Source: Isosphaeraceae bacterium (lineage in GTDB: Bacteria; Planctomycetota; Planctomycetia; Isosphaerales; Isosphaeraceae). Taken from it: a DNA stretch of 57,868 nt. Under the pieces are notes generated by a model that saw nothing but the letters and a program-made list of their open reading frames with translations, did not search any database and had not been told where the DNA came from. Below are positions 9,111-16,568 of the stretch, one piece after another; positions within the stretch are counted from its first letter, which is position 1; each line of letters opens with the position of its first letter. Made by a program: the position numbers and the translations under genes. Where the stretch lies: assembly GCA_031291845.1 (NCBI GenBank), contig JARLIH010000450.1, forward strand, positions 1 through 57,868, given 5' to 3'.

Positions 9111-9179
9111 CACTACAAAGGCACAAAGAAAGCAGAAATTGAGTTGTTCTTACCTTTGTGTCTTTGTGCCTTTGTGGTG
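9111..9179. repeat. AT-rich inverted repeat element (CTTTGTGCCTTTGTGG type)
   Basis: A compact element, much less GC-rich than its surroundings. Arms 9111-9129 and 9161-9179 are inverted and match at 18 of 19 bases. This sequence type recurs in many bacterial genomes as a scattered repeat. Here it fills the space between the two formate dehydrogenase genes. Its right arm is translated as the last nine residues of the upstream gene product, and its loop provides that gene's TAA stop. Confidence 0.8.
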
Positions 9180-10886
9180 AGCTTCCAGCAGATCTCGCGG
9201 AAAATGCCGTATCACGGACAACAACGGATTCGGCGCCGCCTGGCCAAGCCCGCAAATCGACGCGTCGCGCATCGCGGCCGAAAGCTCGGTCAGGAGCGGT
9301 ACGTCCCAGCGGGGCTGCTCCATGAGCTTGACGGCTTTCTCGGTCCCGCAACGACACGGCGTGCATTGGCCGCAGCTTTCATCTTCGAAAAAGCGGAGCA
9401 GATTGACGGCGACGTCGCGCATGTTGTCCCGGTCCGAAAAGACGACGATCGCGGCCGAGCCGATGAAGCAACCATGGGGCTCCAGCGTGCCGAAATCGAG
9501 CGGGATGTCGCCGAGGTCCGCGGGGAGAATGCCGCCGGACGCACCGCCGGGGAGGTACGCCTTGAAGGTCTCCCCGTCGGCCATTCCGCCGCAATACTCG
9601 TCGATCAACTGCCGGACGGTGATCCCCGCGGGAGCCAGCTTGACACCGGGCTCGCGAACGCGACCCGATACCGAGAAGCTGCGAAGCCCCGCACGGCCGT
9701 TACGGCCCTGGCCCTTGAACCAGTCGGGCCCGCGCTCGACGATCGTGCGGACCCAGTACACGGTCTCGACGTTGTGGATGAGCGTCGGCCGGCCGAAGAG
9801 ACCGACCTGGGCCGGAAATGGGGGCTTGTGCCGAGGTAGCCCGCGCTTGCCCTCGATACTTTCGAGCATCGCCGACTCTTCGCCGCAAATGTACGCCCCC
9901 GCCCCCCGACGGAGCTGAACGCGCTCGGGGTCGATCACGCCGCGCTCCCCGAGAAGCTCGAGCTCGCGCTCGAGCACGGCGCGCAGGTGCGGGTACTCGT
10001 CGCGGAGGTAGATGTAGATTGCCTCCGCCTCGACGACCCAGGCAGCGATGAGCATCCCTTCCAGGAACCGGTGTGGGTCGCGTTCGAGGTAGTGGCGATC
10101 CTTGAACGTGCCCGGCTCTCCCTCGTCGCCGTTGACCGCCATAAGCCGGGGTGCGGGCTGCTGGCGTAACAAGCGCCATTTTTGAGCCGAGCGGAACCCT
10201 GCGCCCCCGAGCCCCCGGAGGTCGGCCGCCTCGATTGTCGCAATCAGCTCGTCGGCCGTACGATGGCCCTGGCGGCAGTCGTTCAGCAGCCGATATCCCC
10301 CTTCGGCGACATAGCCCTCGTACCCGAGATAGCTCGGCAGAATGGGATCGGTCTGCTCCTCCACGACCAGTCGCGACACCTCGGCAGCGGTCGCATGGTT
10401 CACATGCCGCTGCCCGACGAACGCCACCGGGGCCTCCGCGCAGCGGCCGACGCAAGGGGCGCGCACGACCCGCACGCCGGGACCGAGCCGGTCCGCAAGC
10501 TCCTCGCGCAACGTCTCTCCGCCAAAAAGCGAGCACGTCACGCTGTCACACACGCGAACCGTGAGCGCGGGCGGGTCGGGCTCTCCCTCGCGAACGATGT
10601 CGAAGTGGGCGTAGAACGAAGCGACCTCGTAGACCTCGGCAAGCGATAACTGCATCTCTTCGGCAAGGGCTGCAAGGTGTGCGGCGCTGAGGCGGTAGTA
10701 GCGGTCCTGGATGAGGTGCAAGTGCTCGATCAGCACGTCGCGGCGTCGAGGACGTGCGCCGAGCAGCGAGCGGACCTCCTCGAGCGCCCGCGGGTCGACC
10801 GCGCGCCCTTTGGGGTGAGGAGCCGCGTGCCTTCGTCCCGAGCCCGGGTGAATCGTTCGGCGCTCGTCCCCGGCCTCAGGTGCCAT
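9150..10886 (-). CDS. Formate dehydrogenase diaphorase subunit: NuoE-NuoF fusion
   Basis: A 578-residue fusion of the two NADH-oxidising modules of complex I, equivalent to FdsG plus FdsB. The NuoE-like thioredoxin fold binds 2Fe-2S through Cys113, 118, 145 and 149. The NuoF part has the FMN/NAD site GLGGAGFRSAQKW and GDEGEPGTFKDRHYLERD (about 225-270) and the 4Fe-4S ligands Cys505, 508, 511 and 545 (ESCGQCTPC, SICGLG). It should pass electrons from the catalytic subunit encoded next to it to NAD+. The start at ATG 10886 has AAGGCGAG upstream. The C-terminus HHKGTKTQR is encoded by a repeat element and ends soon after the last cluster ligand. NuoF belonging to complex I itself is unlikely, because nuoM and nuoN lie 44 kb away. 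Confidence 0.88.
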   Translation of the reverse strand: MAPEAGDERRTIHPGSGRRHAAPHPKGRAVDPRALEEVRSLLGARPRRRDVLIEHLHLIQDRYYRLSAAHLAALAEEMQLSLAEVYEVASFYAHFDIVREGEPDPPALTVRVCDSVTCSLFGGETLREELADRLGPGVRVVRAPCVGRCAEAPVAFVGQRHVNHATAAEVSRLVVEEQTDPILPSYLGYEGYVAEGGYRLLNDCRQGHRTADELIATIEAADLRGLGGAGFRSAQKWRLLRQQPAPRLMAVNGDEGEPGTFKDRHYLERDPHRFLEGMLIAAWVVEAEAIYIYLRDEYPHLRAVLERELELLGERGVIDPERVQLRRGAGAYICGEESAMLESIEGKRGLPRHKPPFPAQVGLFGRPTLIHNVETVYWVRTIVERGPDWFKGQGRNGRAGLRSFSVSGRVREPGVKLAPAGITVRQLIDEYCGGMADGETFKAYLPGGASGGILPADLGDIPLDFGTLEPHGCFIGSAAIVVFSDRDNMRDVAVNLLRFFEDESCGQCTPCRCGTEKAVKLMEQPRWDVPLLTELSAAMRDASICGLGQAAPNPLLSVIRHFPRDLLEAHHKGTKTQR

Positions 10887-10992
10887 GCCGCGCTCGCCTT
10901 TCGGGAGAGGTCGTGCGACCGTGTCGCCCGGGAACACCGGGCCGGCTCCGTCATTATAGGGTGACATTTCGCCCACGGAAGCGTCGACCGGG

Positions 10993-11169
10993 CTATCCCC
11001 TGCCCCCCTCGCAACACGTCTCGCAGATCGCCCGGCAGCGGGCGCACTGGAGCTTGGCCCTGACCTCGAACAGCGGACCGCCGCAAACCGGGCACGCAGG
11101 CCGCGCCGGGGCCTCCTGTGGGCCGCGCGACCGATCGTCTTGCGCGGACTGAGCCGAGGACCGTTCCAT
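10993..11169 (-). CDS. Small double-CXXC zinc-ribbon protein
   Basis: A 58-residue protein consisting of a disordered, charged N-terminus followed by CPVCG and CARCRAICETCC, which look like paired zinc-binding knuckles. It precedes the NuoE-NuoF gene by 106 bases on the same strand and may be in the same transcript. I do not recognise a named family. A role in assembly or regulation of the formate dehydrogenase is possible but purely positional. The next gene upstream on this strand is a PVC-type heme protein that ends just before a palindromic repeat. Confidence 0.6.
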   Translation of the reverse strand: MERSSAQSAQDDRSRGPQEAPARPACPVCGGPLFEVRAKLQCARCRAICETCCEGGRG

Positions 11170-11190
11170 GAGTGTTTCAACCCTATTCCT

Positions 11191-11230
11191 GTAGGGTGCG
11201 TGCAACGCACCGGTGCGTTCCACGCACCCC
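11191..11230. repeat. Near-perfect palindromic repeat, GTGCGTG family
   Basis: Positions 11195-11228 form a 34-base palindrome of two 17-base halves with one mismatched base pair, preceded by GTAGG. Each half is itself partly self-complementary (GGTGCGTG/AACGCACC), so it could fold as one long hairpin or two short ones. It lies six bases past the stop of the large PVC heme gene and may also act as its terminator. Degenerate relatives occur at 5671 and 42664. Confidence 0.8.
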
Positions 11231-11234
11231 TCCG

Positions 11235-14200
11235 TCATTTTCCGACGACAACCTGAGCACGGGCGGGCGAGCCCGCGACGTCCTCCAAGGCACAACGAAT
11301 CCCATCGCCGCGCTGCGCGGTGTCGACGGCGAGCGTCAACGTGTGCAGCCCGGCGGCGACGTCCAGAATTACCTCGTCCTGGGCCGCGACCGGCGTGTCG
11401 TCGAGCCAGAGCGTGAGCCCTTTCGCCGAGTTCAACGCGAGGCGAATTCTGCCGGGCGTCGAGACGTCGATCTGCGCCCGCGCGAACCCGAGCCGGCCGG
11501 GCTTGATGGCCGGAACCGCGCCGATCGGCAGGATGCCGGAAACCTGGCTGTACGCAGGATCCCAGGCGAGCTTCGGATCCTGGAACACGGACGCGCTGGG
11601 AGACGACGAGCCCAGAAGGCGCGCCGCGTCCGGCGTCGGCTCGAGCACGCGCCAGCGCCTGACGAACCGGGCCTTGCTGACGGAATAGGGGCCGATCTTG
11701 CCCAGCTCCGAGAGAAAACGGACCAGGTCGACCAGCTCGCCACGCGTCAGCGTGTCGGCCAGCCCCGCGGGCATCAGCGATCCGCCGGTCTTCTGCTCCT
11801 CGATGGTGTTGCGGGGAATGGAGACCTCTCGGTCCTCGGCGTCGCGAAGGACGAGCTCGGAGCCGGTCTGCCGGATCTTGATGCCATTGATGATGCGGCC
11901 GTCCGTCGTCGCCACGACCATGGCGTGGTAGTTCTCCTTGACCGCCTTGTTGGGCTGGAGGATCGAGTCGACCAGGTAATCGGCCGGCGCGCTCGCACCG
12001 ACGCTTTCGAGGCTGGGGCCTACCTGGCCACCCGCACCCACGATCGCGTGGCACTTCAGGCACCCCAGGTCCTTGCGGCGGAAGACCGCTTCGCCACGGG
12101 CGGCGTCGCCGTTTTTCGCGACCTCGGCGACAAGCTGTGCAACCTGTTCGGGCGTGGGCGGAGCGGGAGTACCGGAAAGGCCCCCTGCCCGGTTGAAAGC
12201 CTCGATCAGCTTGGGCTCCTCACGGCCGGTTGCACGCGTCGCTCGCACGGCCAGCTTGACCGTGTCGGGCGGGAGCGACTTGCCGCTAAGCGCCTCCGTG
12301 AGCGCGGAGGGCCCGGTCTTCGACTGCATGAAACGTGAGACGACCTCTTCGACCCCATCCACGTGCTTCGGGTCGGCCAACCAGGCGACGGCCTTGCTCG
12401 CCCCGGCTTTCGGATCCAGCGAGGCGAGCGACGCGAGCGCGGCCGCCTGCGTTTTCCGGGGTGAGTCGTCCGCCGCCAGCGATTCAATGGCCCGGCGGCT
12501 CGCGGCATCGCGGAAGAGGGCGAGCCCCTCAATCGCCGCGTGCCGGACCGCGTCGGACGCGCTGGCGTCCTTCGCAAGGCCGACCAGATTGTCACGCAGG
12601 GCAATCACTTGCCAGATTCCCGCGGCGCGGGCGGCCGTCGTGCGGAGGCTGTCGTCTCCGCTATCGAGAGCCTGGCCTAGGCTGGAGAGGTCGCCTTCAG
12701 GGCGGACCTTCCGTTGCTCCGTGGCGCGGATCAGGGCTGTCAGCAGGGCCGCGCGGCGTCCGGGGGGATCGGAACTGTCCTTCGTCGCCAGCGTATAGAT
12801 CATCGTCAGGTCTTGCGGCGCACCCAACGCGGCGATGAGCGTGTGGACGCTCTCTTCCTGGTCCCTGGGCACCTGCCCAGCTTGCAACAGCGCGGCCAGG
12901 GGCGGAACGATCGCCGGGGAGTTCACCGCCTTCAACGCGAAGATCAGGTGCCCCGCGCTGCCGACGGAATCGAGCCGGCCGGCCTGAACTTCGGGAAGCC
13001 AGTACGGCTCCAACTGCCGCGCGGTGAGCCAGAGCGCGTAGTCCAAGAATCGATCGACCGGCTTCTCCAAGGCCCGCAGCGCGATTTTGGCCGCCTGTGG
13101 CTGCGCCACGTGCGCGAGCGCTCGCACCGCTTCGAGACGAACGCGCGGAAAGTCGTCGACGACCCGCTCGGCGAGCAGCGCGACCGGGTCGGAGAGTCGC
13201 GGGAGCCAGTGGCTCACGACCCGCGTCGCGGCCGCCCGGACGTGCGGCTCGCTGGAACGCAGCAAGCTCGCCAGGAGGTCCGGCTCCACGACGTTGAGCG
13301 ATTCGTAGGTCCAGAGCGCTTCAAGCCGCTGGTGCTCGAACCCAGGATCGTCCGGCTTCAGTGCCTTGGCCCAGGCGGCCAGCGCCGGGACCACTTTGTC
13401 TGCGCCGCGTTCTTTCAGGACGCGCTTGGCCTGCTGCCGGGTCCAATCCTCGGGCGCCTTGAGTGCTTCCAGGAGCGACTCGACCGACCCGCTCGCGAGC
13501 TTGGGCCGCTCGACCAGGGGGCGGCTCTTGGCCGAGACGCGCCAGATCCGGCCTCGGGTGTGATCGCGTCGCGGGTCGCGGAAATCGACCTCGCCGTGCT
13601 GGATGATCGGGTTGTACCAGTCGGCAATGTAGATCGCGCCGTCGGGCCCCATCTTGATATCGATCGGCCGGAAGGCCATGTGCTTCGTCTTGATCAGCTC
13701 CGGCTGCTCGCGCGACGCGTAGCCGGCCCCGTCCTCGGTGATCACGTACCGGCAGACCCGGTTGCCGCGAAAGTCGTTCGTCAGGAGGTTACCCTGCCAC
13801 TCATCGGGCAGGTGGCGGCCGCTGGCGACCTCCAGCCCGCAATCTTTGGGCGTCCCCGGGTTCAAGCCGGGCAGGATTCGCACGGCATCAGGCGCGGTGA
13901 AATAGTATGCCCCCGGCAGGCAGTAGTTGATCCCCTCGCCCCCGGCGCCGTCGGTCGCGAACGACTGCCCCCAGCGGTCGAAGTGGTGGCCCCACGGATT
14001 GACCAGCCCGCGAATGAATACGTCCAACTCCATCGTCTCGGGGCGGAACTCCCAGATGCCGCCGCCGCCGAGCCGGCGCACGCCGTGTGGGGTTTCGATG
14101 TGGCTGTGGATATAGATGGACTGGTTGAAGTAAAGCTGCCCGTCGTACCCCCAGCGCAGGGTGTGCAGGATGTGGTGCGTGTCCTCGGTGCCGAACCCCG

Positions 14201-14681
14201 ACAGCATGACGCGCTTGCGGTCCGCCTTGAGGTCACCGTCCGTATCCTGGAAGTGGAGCAACTCCGTGCTGTTGGCCACGTACGCCCCACCGTCGCCCGG
14301 CTCGATTCCCGTCGGGATGAGCAGGCCGTCGGCGAAGACGTTGGTCTTCTCCGCTTTGCCGTCCCCGTCGCGGTCCTCGAGCACGAGAACCTTGTCGTTG
14401 GCGGTCTGCCCCGGCTGGATCTGCGGATAGACTTCGGAGCTGACGACCCAGAGCCGCCCCTGCGGGTCGAAGTTCATCTGGATCGGCTTGGCGAGGATCG
14501 GGTCCGCCGCGAACAGGTTGACCTCGAACCCGTCGGCGACGATGAACGACTTACGCTCGACTTCCGGGTCGGGATCCGGGATCGGGAACGGAGCGCGCTG
14601 GGCCTGGGTCGCGGAAGGCACGAGCAACAGCGCTGCGAGCGCGATTCCCCGTAAGGTGGGCACCGCCCACCATGTATTCAT
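11235..14681 (-). CDS. PVC-type heme-binding CxxCH protein with beta-propeller and HEAT repeats
   Basis: A 1148-residue secreted protein of the large planctomycete/verrucomicrobial type. A signal peptide (IALAALLLVPSATQA) is followed by a membrane-bound-dehydrogenase-like beta-propeller (from about residue 40; LWVVSSEVYPQIQPGQ and similar blades). HEAT-like helical repeats follow (about 420-830), then a cytochrome c domain with the heme motif CLKCH (about residue 873) and a C-terminal beta-rich domain. Such proteins are thought to oxidise sugars or organic compounds in the periplasm; the substrate is unknown. The ATG at 14681 lies within a dispersed repeat, and part of the N-terminus (WWAVPTLRG) is repeat-encoded; an in-frame ATG at 14696 is also possible. 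It follows an SGNH-fold gene with only 35 bases between. Confidence 0.85.
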   Translation of the reverse strand: MNTWWAVPTLRGIALAALLLVPSATQAQRAPFPIPDPDPEVERKSFIVADGFEVNLFAADPILAKPIQMNFDPQGRLWVVSSEVYPQIQPGQTANDKVLVLEDRDGDGKAEKTNVFADGLLIPTGIEPGDGGAYVANSTELLHFQDTDGDLKADRKRVMLSGFGTEDTHHILHTLRWGYDGQLYFNQSIYIHSHIETPHGVRRLGGGGIWEFRPETMELDVFIRGLVNPWGHHFDRWGQSFATDGAGGEGINYCLPGAYYFTAPDAVRILPGLNPGTPKDCGLEVASGRHLPDEWQGNLLTNDFRGNRVCRYVITEDGAGYASREQPELIKTKHMAFRPIDIKMGPDGAIYIADWYNPIIQHGEVDFRDPRRDHTRGRIWRVSAKSRPLVERPKLASGSVESLLEALKAPEDWTRQQAKRVLKERGADKVVPALAAWAKALKPDDPGFEHQRLEALWTYESLNVVEPDLLASLLRSSEPHVRAAATRVVSHWLPRLSDPVALLAERVVDDFPRVRLEAVRALAHVAQPQAAKIALRALEKPVDRFLDYALWLTARQLEPYWLPEVQAGRLDSVGSAGHLIFALKAVNSPAIVPPLAALLQAGQVPRDQEESVHTLIAALGAPQDLTMIYTLATKDSSDPPGRRAALLTALIRATEQRKVRPEGDLSSLGQALDSGDDSLRTTAARAAGIWQVIALRDNLVGLAKDASASDAVRHAAIEGLALFRDAASRRAIESLAADDSPRKTQAAALASLASLDPKAGASKAVAWLADPKHVDGVEEVVSRFMQSKTGPSALTEALSGKSLPPDTVKLAVRATRATGREEPKLIEAFNRAGGLSGTPAPPTPEQVAQLVAEVAKNGDAARGEAVFRRKDLGCLKCHAIVGAGGQVGPSLESVGASAPADYLVDSILQPNKAVKENYHAMVVATTDGRIINGIKIRQTGSELVLRDAEDREVSIPRNTIEEQKTGGSLMPAGLADTLTRGELVDLVRFLSELGKIGPYSVSKARFVRRWRVLEPTPDAARLLGSSSPSASVFQDPKLAWDPAYSQVSGILPIGAVPAIKPGRLGFARAQIDVSTPGRIRLALNSAKGLTLWLDDTPVAAQDEVILDVAAGLHTLTLAVDTAQRGDGIRCALEDVAGSPARAQVVVGK

Positions 14682-14708
14682 AGGAAGGTGGGCCATGCCC
14701 ACCCTACG
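14655..14708. repeat. Paired GGTGGGC/GCCCACC palindromic repeat at a gene start
   Basis: Two short palindromic units, 14655-14671 and 14687-14703, each of the form GGTGGGC...GCCCACC, are followed by CTACG. This is a recognisable dispersed intergenic repeat type. Here the left unit lies inside the coding region of the PVC heme protein and the right unit covers its presumed ribosome-binding region. Confidence 0.7.
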
Positions 14709-14716
14709 CAGAAGGT

Positions 14717-16021
14717 TCACTTGGCGACCTCGCTTTCTCGGACCAGCTCATAGGTGTGCGGGACGGGCTTCCTCAGCTTGGCAATCTCTTTTTCCTTCTC
14801 TTCGACGAGTGGATCGAACAGCGGGATCTCACGGGCGTTGTTCCCTTGCTCGTGCTTGCGGAAGCCGAAGAGATACGTCTCGTTCTGCGGACGCCAGCGG
14901 TGGAAGTAGAGGAGGTTCTTTTCGTTGATGACCTTCCGCAGTCGCTCGACCTGCTCGTACTCGGGGCCGGTGCGCACTTCAACGCCCTTGGCCCAGACGG
15001 GAGCGCTGGGACCGGTCGCCGGCTTCGCGCCGACTCGAAGGGAATCGAGCGAATGCGAATCGAAGTTCCAGCTCAATCCGACCTGTGCCTGGTCAATTTT
15101 CAGCCTGTAGGCGCCGTCTGGCAGTCCTTCGGCGACGATGGTCCTCGGCTCGACGACGTTGATCACGAGGCTGTCCAGAGCGCGCCGTTTTTGGGGAATC
15201 GGCAACGTGGAGTCGAGCGCCCGGAAGTGGACCCCGGTGGGCTGGGCCGGGTCGATCGTGACCGACGTGCCCGAGACTTCTCCCAGACGGCCATTGTGGT
15301 GGAACCGGGCTTTCCAGGGCTCAGGCAGACACCCCAACTGCCTGGCCAGCGTCACGCCGAACAACCAGCACCCCTCTTCCGTCAGATGGATGCCGTCGTC
15401 GGTCAGGATGCTCGCGATCGCGCCGTTGAGTTTTTCCCATTCGTGGAACAGGTCGACGAAAAGCGCCCCGCGGGACGCGGCGACCTTGCTGATCGCTTCG
15501 CGGTAGCGTCTCAAGCTCTCGTTATGTGCGGCCGGATCGGGCAACGGCCGTCCCAGGTTCGCATGGGAGATGGGCGACAGCAGCACGATCCTCGCCTTCG
15601 TCTCGGCCAATACGCCCATGAGCACGTTCAGGCCGGCAACGAACCGCGGCAGCCCGGCTTCGCCGTCGAACGAGTCGGTCATTCCGTAGTCGACGATGAG
15701 GACCGTCGGTTTTAGAGCGAGCACGTGTTCCTTGAGATGCTTGAAGCCGTCGGCCTCGGTGCCGAAAAACGCGCGGGCGGTGCCGCGGACCGTGTCGCCG
15801 CTCCAGCCCAGGTTGCGGAAGGTAACGTTCTTGTCGGGGTTCGCGATCGTCAGCAGCGTTTCCAGGTAGCCGTACTTCTGGTCGCGTTCGATGGTCGTAT
15901 CGCCGAGCAGGACCACGCGATCGCCGTCCTTGAACTCGAACTTCGGCGGGTCGGCCGCCGGGGCTGCAAGAGGGCATGAGAGGCCCACCAGCCCGACGAT
16001 CCAATTCAGGGAATTTCTCAC
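14717..16021 (-). CDS. SGNH/GDSL-fold secreted protein (Ser replaced by Thr in block I)
   Basis: A 434-residue secreted protein. After a signal peptide (LNWIVGLVGLSCPLAAPAA) it has the SGNH-hydrolase layout: block I VVLLGDTTIERDQ, block II NLGWSGDTVRGTAR, block III DYGMTDSF and block V DDGIHLTEEGCW. The nucleophile position that is Ser in GDS reads Thr, while the Asp/His pair of block V is intact. The second half is a mixed domain ending in a coiled region (VEEKEKEIAKLRKP). I used the GTG at 16021, which has GGAG upstream and starts at the signal peptide. The gene is adjacent to, and probably co-transcribed with, the PVC heme protein; this pairing is frequent in planctomycetes. The activity is uncertain. 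Confidence 0.8.
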   Translation of the reverse strand: MRNSLNWIVGLVGLSCPLAAPAADPPKFEFKDGDRVVLLGDTTIERDQKYGYLETLLTIANPDKNVTFRNLGWSGDTVRGTARAFFGTEADGFKHLKEHVLALKPTVLIVDYGMTDSFDGEAGLPRFVAGLNVLMGVLAETKARIVLLSPISHANLGRPLPDPAAHNESLRRYREAISKVAASRGALFVDLFHEWEKLNGAIASILTDDGIHLTEEGCWLFGVTLARQLGCLPEPWKARFHHNGRLGEVSGTSVTIDPAQPTGVHFRALDSTLPIPQKRRALDSLVINVVEPRTIVAEGLPDGAYRLKIDQAQVGLSWNFDSHSLDSLRVGAKPATGPSAPVWAKGVEVRTGPEYEQVERLRKVINEKNLLYFHRWRPQNETYLFGFRKHEQGNNAREIPLFDPLVEEKEKEIAKLRKPVPHTYELVRESEVAK

Positions 16022-16231
16022 CGAGGGTACTCCGAACCGGGAGAGCCGGCGGCGCAGCCGCGGCGGCAACGGATGGTCCAAGCGGGTAGATCGGGAAGGT
16101 CGGTCAATCGGGGAGGCGTGGCTCAGGCCTCAACGCTCAATGTACACGACCGGAATCGTGTGGTCGAGAACCGGCGTCTACCGAAACGCCACGTGGCTCA
16201 GACGAAGGTCACACCCGGCGCAGATTGTCAA

Positions 16232-16263
16232 TTTGTAGGGCCGGCAATGGCCGGACCTACAAA
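16232..16263. repeat. GTAGGGCCGGCAATGGCCGG palindromic repeat, copy 1
   Basis: An imperfect 32-base palindrome with TTTGTAGG and CCTACAAA as its outer arms and CCGGC/GCCGG inside around AAT. The same core recurs at 54740-54765. It lies about 20 bases upstream of a TATAAT box (16282-16287) that precedes the small gene at 16296. Confidence 0.8.
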
Positions 16264-16295
16264 CGGCGAGCGGCTTTGTCCTATAATGGACCTTC

Positions 16296-16535
16296 ATGGA
16301 TACGACCGGTGCAGCGACGGAAAACCGAGGGCCGAGGTTCGGGCCCAGCGACACGTCTCCTGAGGCGCAGTGCGTCTTCGACGACGCCCATCGGCGGATG
16401 CCGGCCTGGCGGAAATGGCTCAACGTCCTGCGTATCCGCGGCTCGGGACTCGACCACGACTACCTGGCGCACTGGGCGCAGGAACTCGGAATTCTCGACC
16501 TTCTCGAGCGGTCGCTGGACGAGGCCCGAGTTTGA
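16296..16535 (+). CDS. Small hypothetical soluble protein
   Basis: A 79-residue protein with no recognised family. The sequence has gene-like composition and an amphipathic C-terminal half (LDHDYLAHWAQELGILDLLERSLDEA) that could form two helices. TATAAT at 16282-16287 lies only nine bases before the ATG, so the transcript may be nearly leaderless; no clear -35 box and only a weak ribosome site are visible. It converges on the creatininase-family gene. It could be a chance reading frame, but the aromatic-rich helix argues for a real protein. Confidence 0.5.
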   Translation: MDTTGAATENRGPRFGPSDTSPEAQCVFDDAHRRMPAWRKWLNVLRIRGSGLDHDYLAHWAQELGILDLLERSLDEARV

Positions 16536-16568
16536 CCGAGCCACCGCACGAACCTTGCCACCGGGTCT

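Noticed and set aside
9111-9179. Insertion sequence or transposon in the formate dehydrogenase operon
   Set aside because: The element is only 69 bases, has no transposase and no clear target-site duplication; it is better described as a dispersed inverted repeat.
12714-14654. Long open frame (646 codons) antisense to the first PVC heme gene
   Set aside because: Codon-shadow composition, rich in Arg, Gly and Val, with no recognisable domain; the opposite strand carries a clear multi-domain protein.
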